From contig CM040118.1 of assembly GCA_022559845.1 (NCBI GenBank), positions 159,670,331 to 159,734,330 of the forward strand: a stretch of 64,000 nt of DNA, given 5' to 3'. The notes under the pieces were generated by a model. It saw only the letters and a list, made by a program, of their open reading frames with translations. It was not told the DNA's origin and ran no database searches. This document shows, one piece after another, positions 35,821-45,580 of this stretch. This DNA is from Amorphophallus konjac (taxonomy: Eukaryota > Streptophyta > Magnoliopsida > Alismatales > Araceae). Position 1 is the first letter of the stretch. The number at the start of each line of letters is the position of its first letter. The translations under genes and the position numbers were made by a program.

Positions 35821-36015
35821 AACGTCCGATTGACCCAAGCCAAGGCCCATTAAGCCCTGAATTGCCACGGATTGCACCAAGGAGGGAGACGACCCATACA
35901 TTGAGCCCAAGACGTTGCCACAAAAATGGCCCGACGAATGATGGACAACTCAAGGCATTAACTAATGGGAGTAAGAGAAGCGACTCAAATTATCGGTATA
36001 AAACGAGTGTCAACA

Positions 36016-36032
36016 GATGCCCCTCCTTAACG
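36016..36032 (-). promoter_or_regulatory. Polypurine tract of Tat-A
   Basis: In sense CGTTAAGGAGGGGCATC, directly before the 3-prime LTR. Confidence 0.8.
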
Positions 36033-37346
36033 TCCTCTTTGCAGGGGAGTGAGCGGAGGTGAAGCGGAAGTGACATGGAACATGGAGGTGGAGCGAAAAT
36101 GCAGCGGAGTGGACCGAAAAAGCGGGCGTTAAGGTAAAACGACACCCGTTTTTACCAACAAGTGATGAGAATATTCCGGAAAACCTTGAACCGAACGCCG
36201 GGAATAGTTAACTGAAAGCGACGCCAAATCTAGAGGAACTAACTAAATGAAACAAATCGACAAGACCGGCCTCATAAGGGACACAATCCCGCGGTCCAAT
36301 GAGGGGGCCACAAAAGAAAAGGCTAAAGCTCTAGACGGGACCTTTCAATCAACCGGACCAAACGAATCGACCAAATAAAAACCTTCGAATTCAAAGTGGA
36401 ATTAGCTCCTCTTACTTGAGCGTCCGAACACATAGCTGACCATTACCGACGTGACATTCCTTAAGCAAACCATGGGGCATGAAAGCTCAAAAGGATGCGT
36501 ATGATGCATGTTGGGCTAAAACAAAAGGAAATCATTAAAACAAATGTCGAGAAAGATTAAAATATAAGATATTCGAGAGTAGTATTGCTAAGCTGGGAAC
36601 ATCAGAGTCAAGATACCGTCCGCAACCACAGCGTGCGGATAGAACCGTCCTTCTCGTGACTTCCCAACTTAACAGCTTATCCGAAGGTTAGGTACGTGAG
36701 CCTGGATCATCATTATTTTTGTTGAAGGGGAACGTCAGATCCTGGGACACATAGATAACCTGCCGGCTCTCGAAATAATATACTATAATACCATATAATT
36801 AATGCAATAAGGGATTAGGGATAAAAGGCCATACTTGACTTACCTGTGCAGGCGAAATGGTGAGACTGGCTAAAATGATACCGCATAAGATGGTTAAGAA
36901 ATAACATTTCAAAGCAACATCACTTTTCATGATTCACATACATCATCCCAGAAAAACGGCCTTATTGTAACCGTGCAATATTCCAAACCGCGCGTACCTG
37001 ACCTTTGGACAATTCTTAAGGGGCCGATTGCCAAGGCTGAACGGTCAGGATTATACCGTTTAAAGGGGGAACGGCTCTCCGAGAACCGCTCAGGCCTGGA
37101 ATTTCAACCGACTTAAAGTTAACGGTCACTAGGGACGTACGGTCACATAGGAACCGCCCAACCTATAAACGGTCTAACGATAGACCGTTCTTCCCTGTAA
37201 CCTCGAAAAAAAGAAACCCCCTCGTCTCCCTCCACCGTAACCGACGGTGGAAGGGACGAAGGGGCAACAAGGCCTCATTCACCCATTCCCTCACTCTCTC
37301 TTCTCATCCTCCCTCCCTCTCTCGATCTCTCTCTCAAGCTCCTTCG
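36033..37346. other. Tat-A region upstream of antisense gene 1
   Basis: No frame. Conserved with Tat-B and Tat-C up to about 36880. It is followed by ACGGTC / GACCGT arms at about 36960-37190, including AACGGTC-N8-GACCGTT at 37168-37189, then a CT-rich stretch before ATG 37347. It could serve as promoter for the antisense gene; I saw no clear TATA box. Confidence 0.55.
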
Positions 37347-40300
37347 ATGACCCGGATGAAGCACAAGGCGGCTAGGCCGTCGGCCGCCGGTGAGGGTTCG
37401 CCGCCGCCGAGGCAACCGCCACCACCGCCTGAGGAGGGAGAGTCGCCAGGAGTGACGATGGAGGAACTCGCCATCGTCGCCGCCGAGGAAGAGGCCCCTG
37501 CCGGAGAGGAGGAGATCATCGGAGAACAACCACCGACGGGGGCGGCCAAGAAACCCCGTGATCCCGAGGTAGGCCCCCCCCACCCCAAACCTCATTTTAT
37601 TTTCAATTTTTATCAATGCATGTTAGTTTAGAAGTCTTTTAGGGGGGTTTAGATGCTTAGGGGTCGGTTAGGGGGGCCATGATGGTCTTCCCAGCCAGCT
37701 GGGAGGACGCTCACCGTCGTCGGGGACGACGACGGTAGAACGGTTCAACAGAAACCGCACGGCATAACAATGCGGTCCACATAGGACCATCCAAACTTAC
37801 ACGACTTAGGTAACGCCGTTCAAAACCACACAACAAACGAACCAACTTAAACAGACACGGTGAGGGTACCACCGTTCAAACATTAAACGGATCGCATTGG
37901 TTCGTTCAATCATTCAAACGAGGCAACACAATACGGTCCTCACAGGACCATCCACAATTCATGCGGACCAAGGGGGACCGCTCCTCATTAGGAAGATGGG
38001 CAGACAGACGGTTCGAGGTGATCCATCTAGGATGGGAACGGTTAAGGGTAGCCCGTTCAAACACAGAACGCCCAAGAAACAGAACGGTTTGAAAGGGGCC
38101 GCTCAATTGTCGAGCGGTCCGTGGATAGCCATTCTTCAAATTAAGAATTGGACCTTGAGAGTTTTATTTAAATGAAACACAATGTGAAAGTTGAATTACT
38201 AATATGAACGAAATGGATGAAATGAATGCAGGGGAAACGTAGGACCCGCACCTCGTGGCTGCAGGTCCGTGCAGTGTACCTGGCACTGCCGGACTTCCAG
38301 AGGGAGCGGCTGACGGCCATGGGGTTCGCCCCCTTCCTGAGCATCGAGGTGTGTCGTTTCGACGTAGCTCTGCTCTATGCCCTGCACGACCGCTAGGATC
38401 CAGTGAGTCGGACGTTCCTTTTCCCGTGGGGGCACATGGTCCCTACGTTGGAGGACGTGGCCAGGCTCACTGGCCTACGTGTGCAAGGGTCACCGGTCAG
38501 CGGAACTACCTTTCCCGACTACCGGGGGATGGCTCGGGAGTTGCTCGGCTTACAGCTGCGGCGCCCCGAGAGGCAGTCGACCCTCCTTCCCCGGGCTGCT
38601 CTCCAGGACAGCCTGGGTCTATGACGAGTGGGAGTTGCGGTCGGGGAGCGACCGGAGGAGCACTTGGAGCGGCTCGTCGGGCTGGCGAGACCGAGGGTTG
38701 CAGCGGGACCGGGACCTGAGGCGGATAGAGTACTACGACGGTTCCTGATTCTGATGTTCAGACGACTTCTCTTCTCCACGCGGGCGGACGTGATGAGCTG
38801 TCGCTTCCTCCCCTTCCTCCAGGAGCTCGAGCACGTGGGTGACTTCGCTTGGGGAGTGGCGGTCCTCGCCTTCCTCTTCGACACTCTCAGTTCGACGGCA
38901 CGTCGGATGATGCTTGGGGGCTTCTCCCCCTTACTCCAGGTACGACTTTTATGCCCTAGACTCGGTTATGCTATCCTACATGCTTGCTAAAATGCTGACA
39001 CGACCTTGTGATGCAGGTGTGGGCCTACGTACGCCTACGTGGGCTAGGTAGGGGCGAGGAGACCCGTCCTGGGCTCTTGCCGATTGCGCGGAGGTGGACA
39101 GCACCTCGGGAGATGACAGCCTTGAGACGACAGGTCCAGGAGCTGCAGGATGACCTGGACACTCTACCGTATACCTCGGTATGCTTCTAAACTCAGACTT
39201 CTTAATTAAATGCAATCCTTTCATGATTATGATGCTGATGCAGTTTCCTATGCTTGGTGGACTCCTTACACGGAGGAGAGCCCGGAGGGCCAGCCGTGGG
39301 TGGCCGAGGCCCTGGCCTTTTCTGGCCGGGACGTGTGGCTTCACTACATGAATGTGGTGGAGCCACTGTACTTCAGGTTGGTGATGAGGACCATCGGGGT
39401 CCATCAGCCGGCTGTTGAGTTCTCTGCGCCTGAGAAGGCGGGGGAACGGGTGACGAGGATGACCCGGGGACTCCGCGAGGCATTTGACTGGACAGCGAGG
39501 AACGCCGAGCAAGTCGCCGACTGGGCTGCGCGAGGGCGAGTGGTGACCGCCCGGGCAGAGAGCGACAGCGCGTACTACACCGCGTACGCACGGCACTACT
39601 GGGACCAGGTGTTCCGGGGCGCCCACCGACCGGTACGACTTCTAAACTTAAATTCTGTCCATTATGCTTATGGTTCCTATATGATGATGCACTGACACGC
39701 CTAGGCTTCTAAATGCAGGTCGACCCCGCAGGACGAGTGGCAGAGTTGCAGGGACTCCTGCACTCCACCATCCGAGAGAGAGACGAGGCCCGGCAGGCCC
39801 TGGCCCTACTGGTGAGTGTTCTAAACCCTAGACTCTTTAAATTATGCAGTTTCTATATGATTATGCATGTGACTGACCTGGAGTATTTGGATGCAACGTG
39901 TCGAGGGGACTCAAAGGTAGGGACCCGACGCTCCTTCTTCTTCTTCCGCCCAGACCCCAACAGACCGTGCCGAGCGGGATGCTGACTTTACTCGGATGGT
40001 GGAGCGGGGCAAGGCGGCCGAAGTGGCGCTCACCGAGAGGGTACGTAATTCTAAACTCCCCCTTGCTTATTGTGCTTATGAATGAAATGCTTATGCAACT
40101 GCCTAATAATGATATGCAGACGGCCGAGCTGACCCGCCTCCAGACAGAGCTGGAGCAGAGCCGGGTAGTGGCTAGGGAGGAGGTGGCCCGGGTGCGCGAG
40201 GAGGCCGCGCGGAGTCGACCGGCAGACGCAGTGGAGACGGCACTCCTCCGGGCCGAGCTAGAGTGACTACGAGCTGGTGCCACCGAGGCGGACCGTTACC

Positions 40301-40596
40301 GGGCAGAGGCAGAGCGTTACACGAGTGAGGCAGAGCAGGCCCATCTGCAGGTTGCCAGGTTGGAAGGCAAGGTGGAGGGTCTGAAGGAGGCGAGTCGGGA
40401 GCGCAGCAGGGTGACTGCGAGTGGCACCCACGGCTCCGTGAGGAGTTACTTCACTGGTTCCTCCGGCCATCGGAGGAACGAGGAGGAGGAGCGCGCCTGG
40501 CAACGGCGTGATGAGGCGACCTCAGCGATGCCTCCCCCAAAGAGGCATGAGGGCGGTGGAGGCAGCGACGGGGGCCAAGGAGAGGGACAGGCTTGA
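37347..40596 (+). pseudogene. Antisense gene 1: plant-mobile-domain protein with C-terminal coiled coil, seven exons
   Basis: Exons read 37347-37568, 38232-38939, 39017-39178, 39244-39632, 39719-39811, 39954-40040 and 40120-40596, with GT-AG introns, all phase 0 (about 710 codons). Exon 1 is a Pro/Glu-rich leader. Exons 2-4 carry a plant mobile domain (PMD, aminotransferase-like): RTFLFPWGHMVPTLEDVARL, TGLRVQGSPV, a VWAYVRL segment and later WWTPY. Exons 5-7 are Glu/Arg/Ala-rich coiled coil ending in a Gly-rich tail. Defects are TAG 38394, TGA 38622, TGA 40264 (each explained by one transition) and one missing base at the exon 4 acceptor. It lies antisense to gag-pol, between pol and the 3-prime LTR. 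PMD proteins MAIN/MAIL1 act in plant nuclei in transposon silencing and gene regulation; any role here is unknown. Confidence 0.78.
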
Positions 40597-40739
40597 CTGC
40601 GTACTGGGCCCGTCTTTTGTAAATGATATGATATGATAGTGGTATGCATGTTTTCATTTTTTTGATTGCTTTGGGGATGAATGTATGTAGGCATGAATGG
40701 ATGAATGTGACTTAACTACTAGGTAGAGTGAGACAGAGG

Positions 40740-41100
40740 GACGCCGGTTGAGTGACGCATACGCCGACTGGGGTGAGATGAGGGACGGACGCCGACTTGA
40801 GTGAGATGAGAGACGCACGCCGACATGAGTGAGGCAAGAGACGCACACGCCGACTGAGTGAGATGAGTGACGCACACGCCGACTGAGTGAGACGAGAGAC
40901 GCACACGCCGACTGAGTGAGACGAGAGACGCACACGCCGACTGAGTGAGATGAGTTACGCACACGCCGACTGAGTGAGACGAGAGACGCACACGCCGACT
41001 AAGTGAGACGAGTTACGCGTACGCCGACTGAGTGAGATGAGAGACGCACACGCCGACTGAGTGAGACGAGTTACGCACACGCCGACTGAGTGAGATGAGA
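40740..41100. repeat. 29 bp minisatellite, about 13 copies
   Basis: The unit contains ACGCACACGCCGACTGAGTG and GAGA(C/T)GAGA. Copies run from 27 to 30 bp, the first four more diverged. It lies just after antisense gene 1. Plant gypsy 3-prime regions are known sources of tandem repeats. Minus-strand ORFs over it are repeat artefacts. Confidence 0.9.
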
Positions 41101-41129
41101 GTGTAGGAGTTTGATTGGGGGGGCTGAGC

Positions 41130-41345
41130 ATATGGGCGGTTCTTATAGAGCCGTTCGTGGATAAGAGCGGTTCTCCAAAGACCGCTCCAATTGGGGTGGA
41201 ACGGTTTAATATAAACCGTAATGACATTTGAACGGCGGATTTTAGGCCACACAAGTCACTGGACTCGGGCTTTCTTAGAGATATAGACGGTTGATAATGG
41301 GCCGTACATGAAGATGGGTGGTCTATCGTAAGACCGTCCAAGTGG
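41130..41345. repeat. ACGGTC-type array between the antisense genes
   Basis: GAGCGGT-N9-ACCGCTC, AACGGTTT/AAACCGT and GGTC-N8-GACC forms. This is the same motif class as the LTR array, placed upstream of antisense gene 2. Confidence 0.6.
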
Positions 41346-41488
41346 ACATCCTATTTGCTCGAAAGAAGACTCCCTGGAGAGTCCCCAGTCCGAGGGTAGG
41401 ACGCTTTGCACTTATCATAACCCTATCCTAATCCATCCTAGACTTATCCGAGCCTAATCCTAAGAGGCTTAGGCTTCCTAATGAACCT

Positions 41489-41496
41489 TATAAGTA
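41489..41496 (+). promoter_or_regulatory. Candidate TATA box of antisense gene 2
   Basis: TATAAGTA, 88 bp before ATG 41577, preceded by the inverted-motif array. A plausible independent promoter. Confidence 0.45.
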
Positions 41497-41576
41497 GTAG
41501 GGGGGCCTGAACTCGCAACTCACACATCCTCCACCTCCCAAGGCTTAAAACCTCTGATTCCTATCACAAAATCATC

Positions 41577-42952
41577 ATGAAGAGGGCTTTTGATGGAAGT
41601 TCCGCGGAGGGAGTGTCCTTTCAAGGGCCGAGACCAGCTAGAAAGGAGCGGGAAGCGATCCAACGGCTAAGCTTGATTCCTCGACATCTCAGTACCACTC
41701 CTACGAGAGAGGTAAGTTCAACCAGGATATATTCAATTTCCCATCTTTCCATTTCCCTTATATTTCCTTACATCCTTTGCCTTTTCCTTCTTCTCAGCTT
41801 CTTCCCGGCCCGCGACGTTATTCTAGTTTAAAGTGGGTGGCTCCCATGGTCCGTGCATTGCCCCTCGGGGTGACTTACCTCCTCAAATCCTGGCACCTAC
41901 ATTCGCTCTTAGTTCTAGGTCAGAACTACCCTAAGCTTTCTTTAGACTGGCATAGTATCTCTGCTTTGATGGAGACGTGGCACCCTCAGACCCACACTTT
42001 CCTCTTCCCATCTTTTGAGGCCACTATCCTGTTAGAGGAGGTAGAGACATATTTCGGGCTCCCTAGGTCCAAGGTGGGGGAGGAAGACTTGATATGCCAC
42101 ACCGTTGCCCCTATAGATCCAAAACTCATCCTAGGGGGATTCATACCTGATAGCGGGGATGTTCGCGCCTGTGTAGGCCCTCGTCACATTCACCTCCTTC
42201 CTCTGAGCCAGTGGGTAGTGGAGCATTGCCGGAATAAGTGCGGGTGGGTTGAGGCCATAGCCAAAGCTGCTTCTATCTGCCTATGCGGGGCCATCCTTTT
42301 CCCTTCAGCCGACCACGTCCTAGAGATCCCCTTGCTCAGTACCATTAGTGGCCTTTGGCGGGGACTTTCCATCTCTCAGGCTGTCTTAGCTTACTTGTAT
42401 GAGGGTCTTACTTCAGCAGCCTTAGGAGGCCCTCTCTTTGGTTTGATGATCCTATTGGAGTGCTGGATGGGAGTTAGGATGAAGTTTACCGCGAGGGAGG
42501 ATATCACTTCAGTTAGCAGGATCTTTGGGAGCCATCCCCTTTACTTTATAGGAGGCGCCTTCAGGTTTTCTCCACAGGTTGAGTGTAGGACGGCTGAGCT
42601 GAAGACCAGGGACGAGTGGCGCCCGTACATCAACAGGCTGCCCCTGGACAGGTTCGTGATGCGCCCGGACTTCCTCCACGACACCATCATCAGGCTACCG
42701 AGGAGAGCTGGCTTGGACTTGAGGCTCGTGGGTGACACTGCCTTAGCAATGTACAGCCCACACAGATGCTACCTACAGATTGGACTACCCCGGACGGTGC
42801 TACCTACGCTACGCCACCTTCCCGTGCTACAAGCGCGGAGGATCGGGACAGAGGAGGACGAGCAGGAGGTCAGGAGCGTGCTGATTATGTGGGAGGTGAG
42901 TAGGGTGCGTACCCTACCAGCAGGGGTTGAGGAGGCTCCGGAGACACGATAG
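41577..42952 (+). CDS. Antisense gene 2: plant-mobile-domain-like protein, two exons, intact
   Basis: Exon 1 is 41577-41711 (45 codons, basic). The intron, 41712-41797, is 86 bp, GTAAGT...CTTCTCAG, phase 0. Exon 2 is 41798-42952. The spliced frame is 429 residues with no stops. The N-terminal half has a PMD/DUF7745-like signature: LKSWHLHSLLVLG, SISALMETWHPQTHTFLFPS, LLEEVETYFGLP. The middle has hydrophobic helices (IAKAASICLCGAILFPS, GLMILLECWMG), and the C-terminal part has a RYI/Leu-rich segment. It resembles gene 1 only in the short core motif, so the two are distant relatives. It lies antisense to pol, about 1.4 kb past the pol stop. An intact frame beside a ten-stop gag-pol is notable. 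Role unknown; nuclear DNA-associated action is inferred from PMD family members. Confidence 0.78.
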
Positions 42953-44338
42953 TCTTACCTTAGGGAGTTGAGAGAGATACGTCCTCGCGGGGATGCCCAG
43001 CGGAGGATTGAGTGATTTTTCTTTTGTTTTTATGATGATGTGGGTTGAGACTTTATATCCAGACAGCTTGACATATGAAATGAATAAGATTTGATGAGTT
43101 TGAACTTTGTGATTTGATTATGACGTGATGTGATTGCATGGGTCAAGATGAGGATTGAACATTCATGTGGTCACGAGCCAACTGCCCTTCCAACCTGCCC
43201 CTGCACACATGAAAACATGAAACAGATTAAATCTATTTTAGGCTTAGCCCCTTGCCTATAGCAAGTTAGGAAATGACCAGTTCTTGATTTTTGGTCAAGG
43301 GGATAAGCCTTATTAAATAGGCAAATAACAAATGTTGCAACAAATGCAATGGATGCTATGAATGCAAGAATGAAGAAAACCCTTTTTTTTGTTTTGAAAA
43401 TATCTGATTTTTGTGAGTTTTTGAATATCTGATTTTTTGAGTTTTTGAATATCTGATTTTTTGAGTTTTTGAATTTTGGATCTGATTTTTTTTTGAGTTT
43501 TTAAATATCTAATTTTTTGAGTTTTTAAATATCTGATTTTTTGAGTTTTTTTGAATTTTGAAAACCAGCTTAGACTTGACGACGGGGAACCTCCCCATCT
43601 CATCAGGGACCTCCCGGGCTCAACGTGCAATATGAAGGACCGCTCGCGGTCGGTGCTAATCTTGCATTAACGGTGCTTCTATCGAGGCCATACCCGGGGT
43701 AGGATCCGGCCCTTGGAAAATAAAACAGATTTAACAAGAAAGCTGGCGGTAGGTATAAAGGTTTTTAGGGCTTGAGTTCTTCTCATGACCCTCCCCCCTT
43801 TTCAAAGAATCTGGTCTGTTGCGCCGGGGCTCTGTGACCATCATCGAACCTACTTCCGCTCTAGGCACGCATACGACCGGGCTCATAACGTCCCGCGGGG
43901 AAACTATACTGTCACTCTTGCCATGCCTGATTTTATTATTTGGGGACTTTCAAAAAAATTTTGAGAGCTGCGAGCTTTGGGTGAGCTTTTAGCCTCAATT
44001 TCTACCCCTTTTCATGCATTCCTTTCTTTCTCTTCTTTCTCGTTCTCTCGCGGAATAAGGTCATAACGGACTGCCCCTATTTGAGACCTCTTTTATTGGG
44101 GGCTCTAGATCAGTTCTCGCCCCCTTATTCACATTTTGCCCCTATTTTCAGCCGAGAGAGAAGGAAAAACAAGGACTTTCACCTCTCCTCAAGCATGGCC
44201 AAGGCAGAAACGATGTTTATTCAAAGGAAAGCAACCGACCCACAAGGGGTTGTGTAGTGTGTGAAATGTTGAACCGGGGATTTCCTTTCGTGATCAAGCG
44301 AAGGCGCAGCCGCCACCGAGTCGGTGTTGGTTTGGTTT
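42953..44338. other. Tat-A noncoding region between pol and antisense gene 2
   Basis: Contains an AT-rich minisatellite (43396-43560) and a block (43560-44280) conserved in Tat-C at 58480-59160, with GTTGCGCCGGGGCT, GGCACGCAT, GACGTCCCGC-like and CTGCCCCTATTTGAGACC segments. No frame. Conservation between copies suggests a sense 3-prime UTR function or simply common descent. Confidence 0.6.
43396..43560. repeat. 24 bp AT-rich minisatellite
   Basis: About seven copies of a unit containing ATATCTGATTTTTTGAGTTTT, some with insertions. A related T-rich repeat occupies 58262-58480 in Tat-C at the same relative place. Confidence 0.8.
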
Positions 44339-45577
44339 TTAAGGGTAGAAACGTTTTAAATACAGCCCATTCCACGGGTTTGGCAATTCTTCAACCTCTG
44401 CGTTAATTAGACAATACGTGTTACCTGGATAAGCTTCTTTGATTACGAAGGGCCCTTCCCAGTTGGGTTGCAGCTTAGACCTGGGACCTGCTGTTCTGAT
44501 AAATTTGCGTTTGAAAACCATATTACCCACTTGAAACTTCCTTTCAATGACCTTCTTTTGAAAATATCGCGAGACACGCTTTTGATATACTGAAACGTGA
44601 TTGGCCGCATTCAACCTCTTCTCGTCTAAAAGTTCCAGTTGGACTAGCAACGCCTCTCGACGTTCGTCAAGATTAAGTTCCTTATCAAGCTGCACCCTTA
44701 GGGAAGGGATCAGAATCTCATACGGGAGTACCGCCTCCATCCCATATGTGAGAGCAAAGGGAGTCTGCCCTATGGGAGTGCGGACGGAGGTGCGATAAGC
44801 CCATAGAGCTTCTATCAGTTTGTCGGCCCAATCAGCAAATTTATGTGTTTCGCATGTTTTCTTGATAATTTTAAGAAGGGTTTTATTCGTGGCCTCAGCC
44901 TGGCCATTACCTTGGGGGTAGTATGGTGATGAATGATGTAGAGCTATATTAAATTTCTTACAGAGGTCCTGGAGTTCTTGTGAGACGAATTGAGGCCCGT
45001 TGTTGGTGACGATGTCGCTTGGCACCCCAAACCGCGAGATAATGTTCTTCATAATGAAGCGGCATACCGTGGTGGCTTTGATTTCTGCATAAGCTTCAGC
45101 TTCCGCCCACTTGGTGAAGTACTCTATAGCCGTCAAAATGAAGGACTTTTGTTTAACTACGGAATTCGGATCACCGAGGGGTCCGATGATATCAAATGCC
45201 CACATGGAGAAGGGCTAGGGAGCAGACAGGGGGTGAAGAGAAGAAGCGGGAGCGTGGATTTTGTCGACGTGGATCTGGCACTGAAGACACCTACGGACAT
45301 AGGTGGAACAATCTTCTTCTAGGGTTGGCCAGTAGTAGCCCTGCCTAAGAATCTTTTTCGCCAACGCCTGTCCATTCACATGCCCTCCACATTCGCTGGA
45401 GTGGGCTGCTTCCACGACTTTCCAAGCTTCTTCGTCATCTAGGCACCTCATTAGAACTCCATTCAGAGCCCGCCTATATAATTCACCAGCAATGATAGTG
45501 TATCTCGCTGCAACTCTTCTAATGGCCTTTCGCTGCCCAGTGTTTGCCTCTTCCGGAAATGTACCGTCCTTGCAATA
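44339..45577 (-). pseudogene. pol (IN): Tat-A integrase
   Basis: The HHCC zinc finger is at about 45240-45420 (HSSECGGHVNG...CLQCQ). The core has MWAFDIIGP and a YPQGNGQAEA Glu motif, and a GPY-type C-terminal segment (VGNMVFKRKF, LQPNWEGPFVI) follows. The middle catalytic Asp is replaced: TNNGPQF where TDNG is usual (codon 45002-45004, one G-to-A change). A TAG stop at 45215 splits finger from core, and TAG 45578 lies upstream. The natural end is TAA at 44339. It follows the second RNase H in the same frame. Inactive as written. Confidence 0.9.
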
Positions 45578-45580
45578 CTA

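Larger units (their letters stand above)
34294..36015 (-). repeat. Tat-A 3-prime LTR
   Basis: TGTAGATATATAT to GTGTCAACA on the plus strand. It matches 53416-55137 end to end. TATA box at 35161-35169 (minus). Inverted-motif array at about 35383-35820, upstream of it in sense. Confidence 0.92.

Noticed and set aside
39898..39921. An extra small exon (ACGTGT...AAAG) in antisense gene 1
   Set aside because: The acceptor would be GCAA instead of GCAG and the peptide adds nothing recognisable. The acceptor at 39953 keeps the phase without it.
40654..41341. Several minus-strand ORFs of about 70-130 codons with SHSVGVCVS repeats
   Set aside because: They translate the 29 bp minisatellite. Being open in several frames follows from the repeat.
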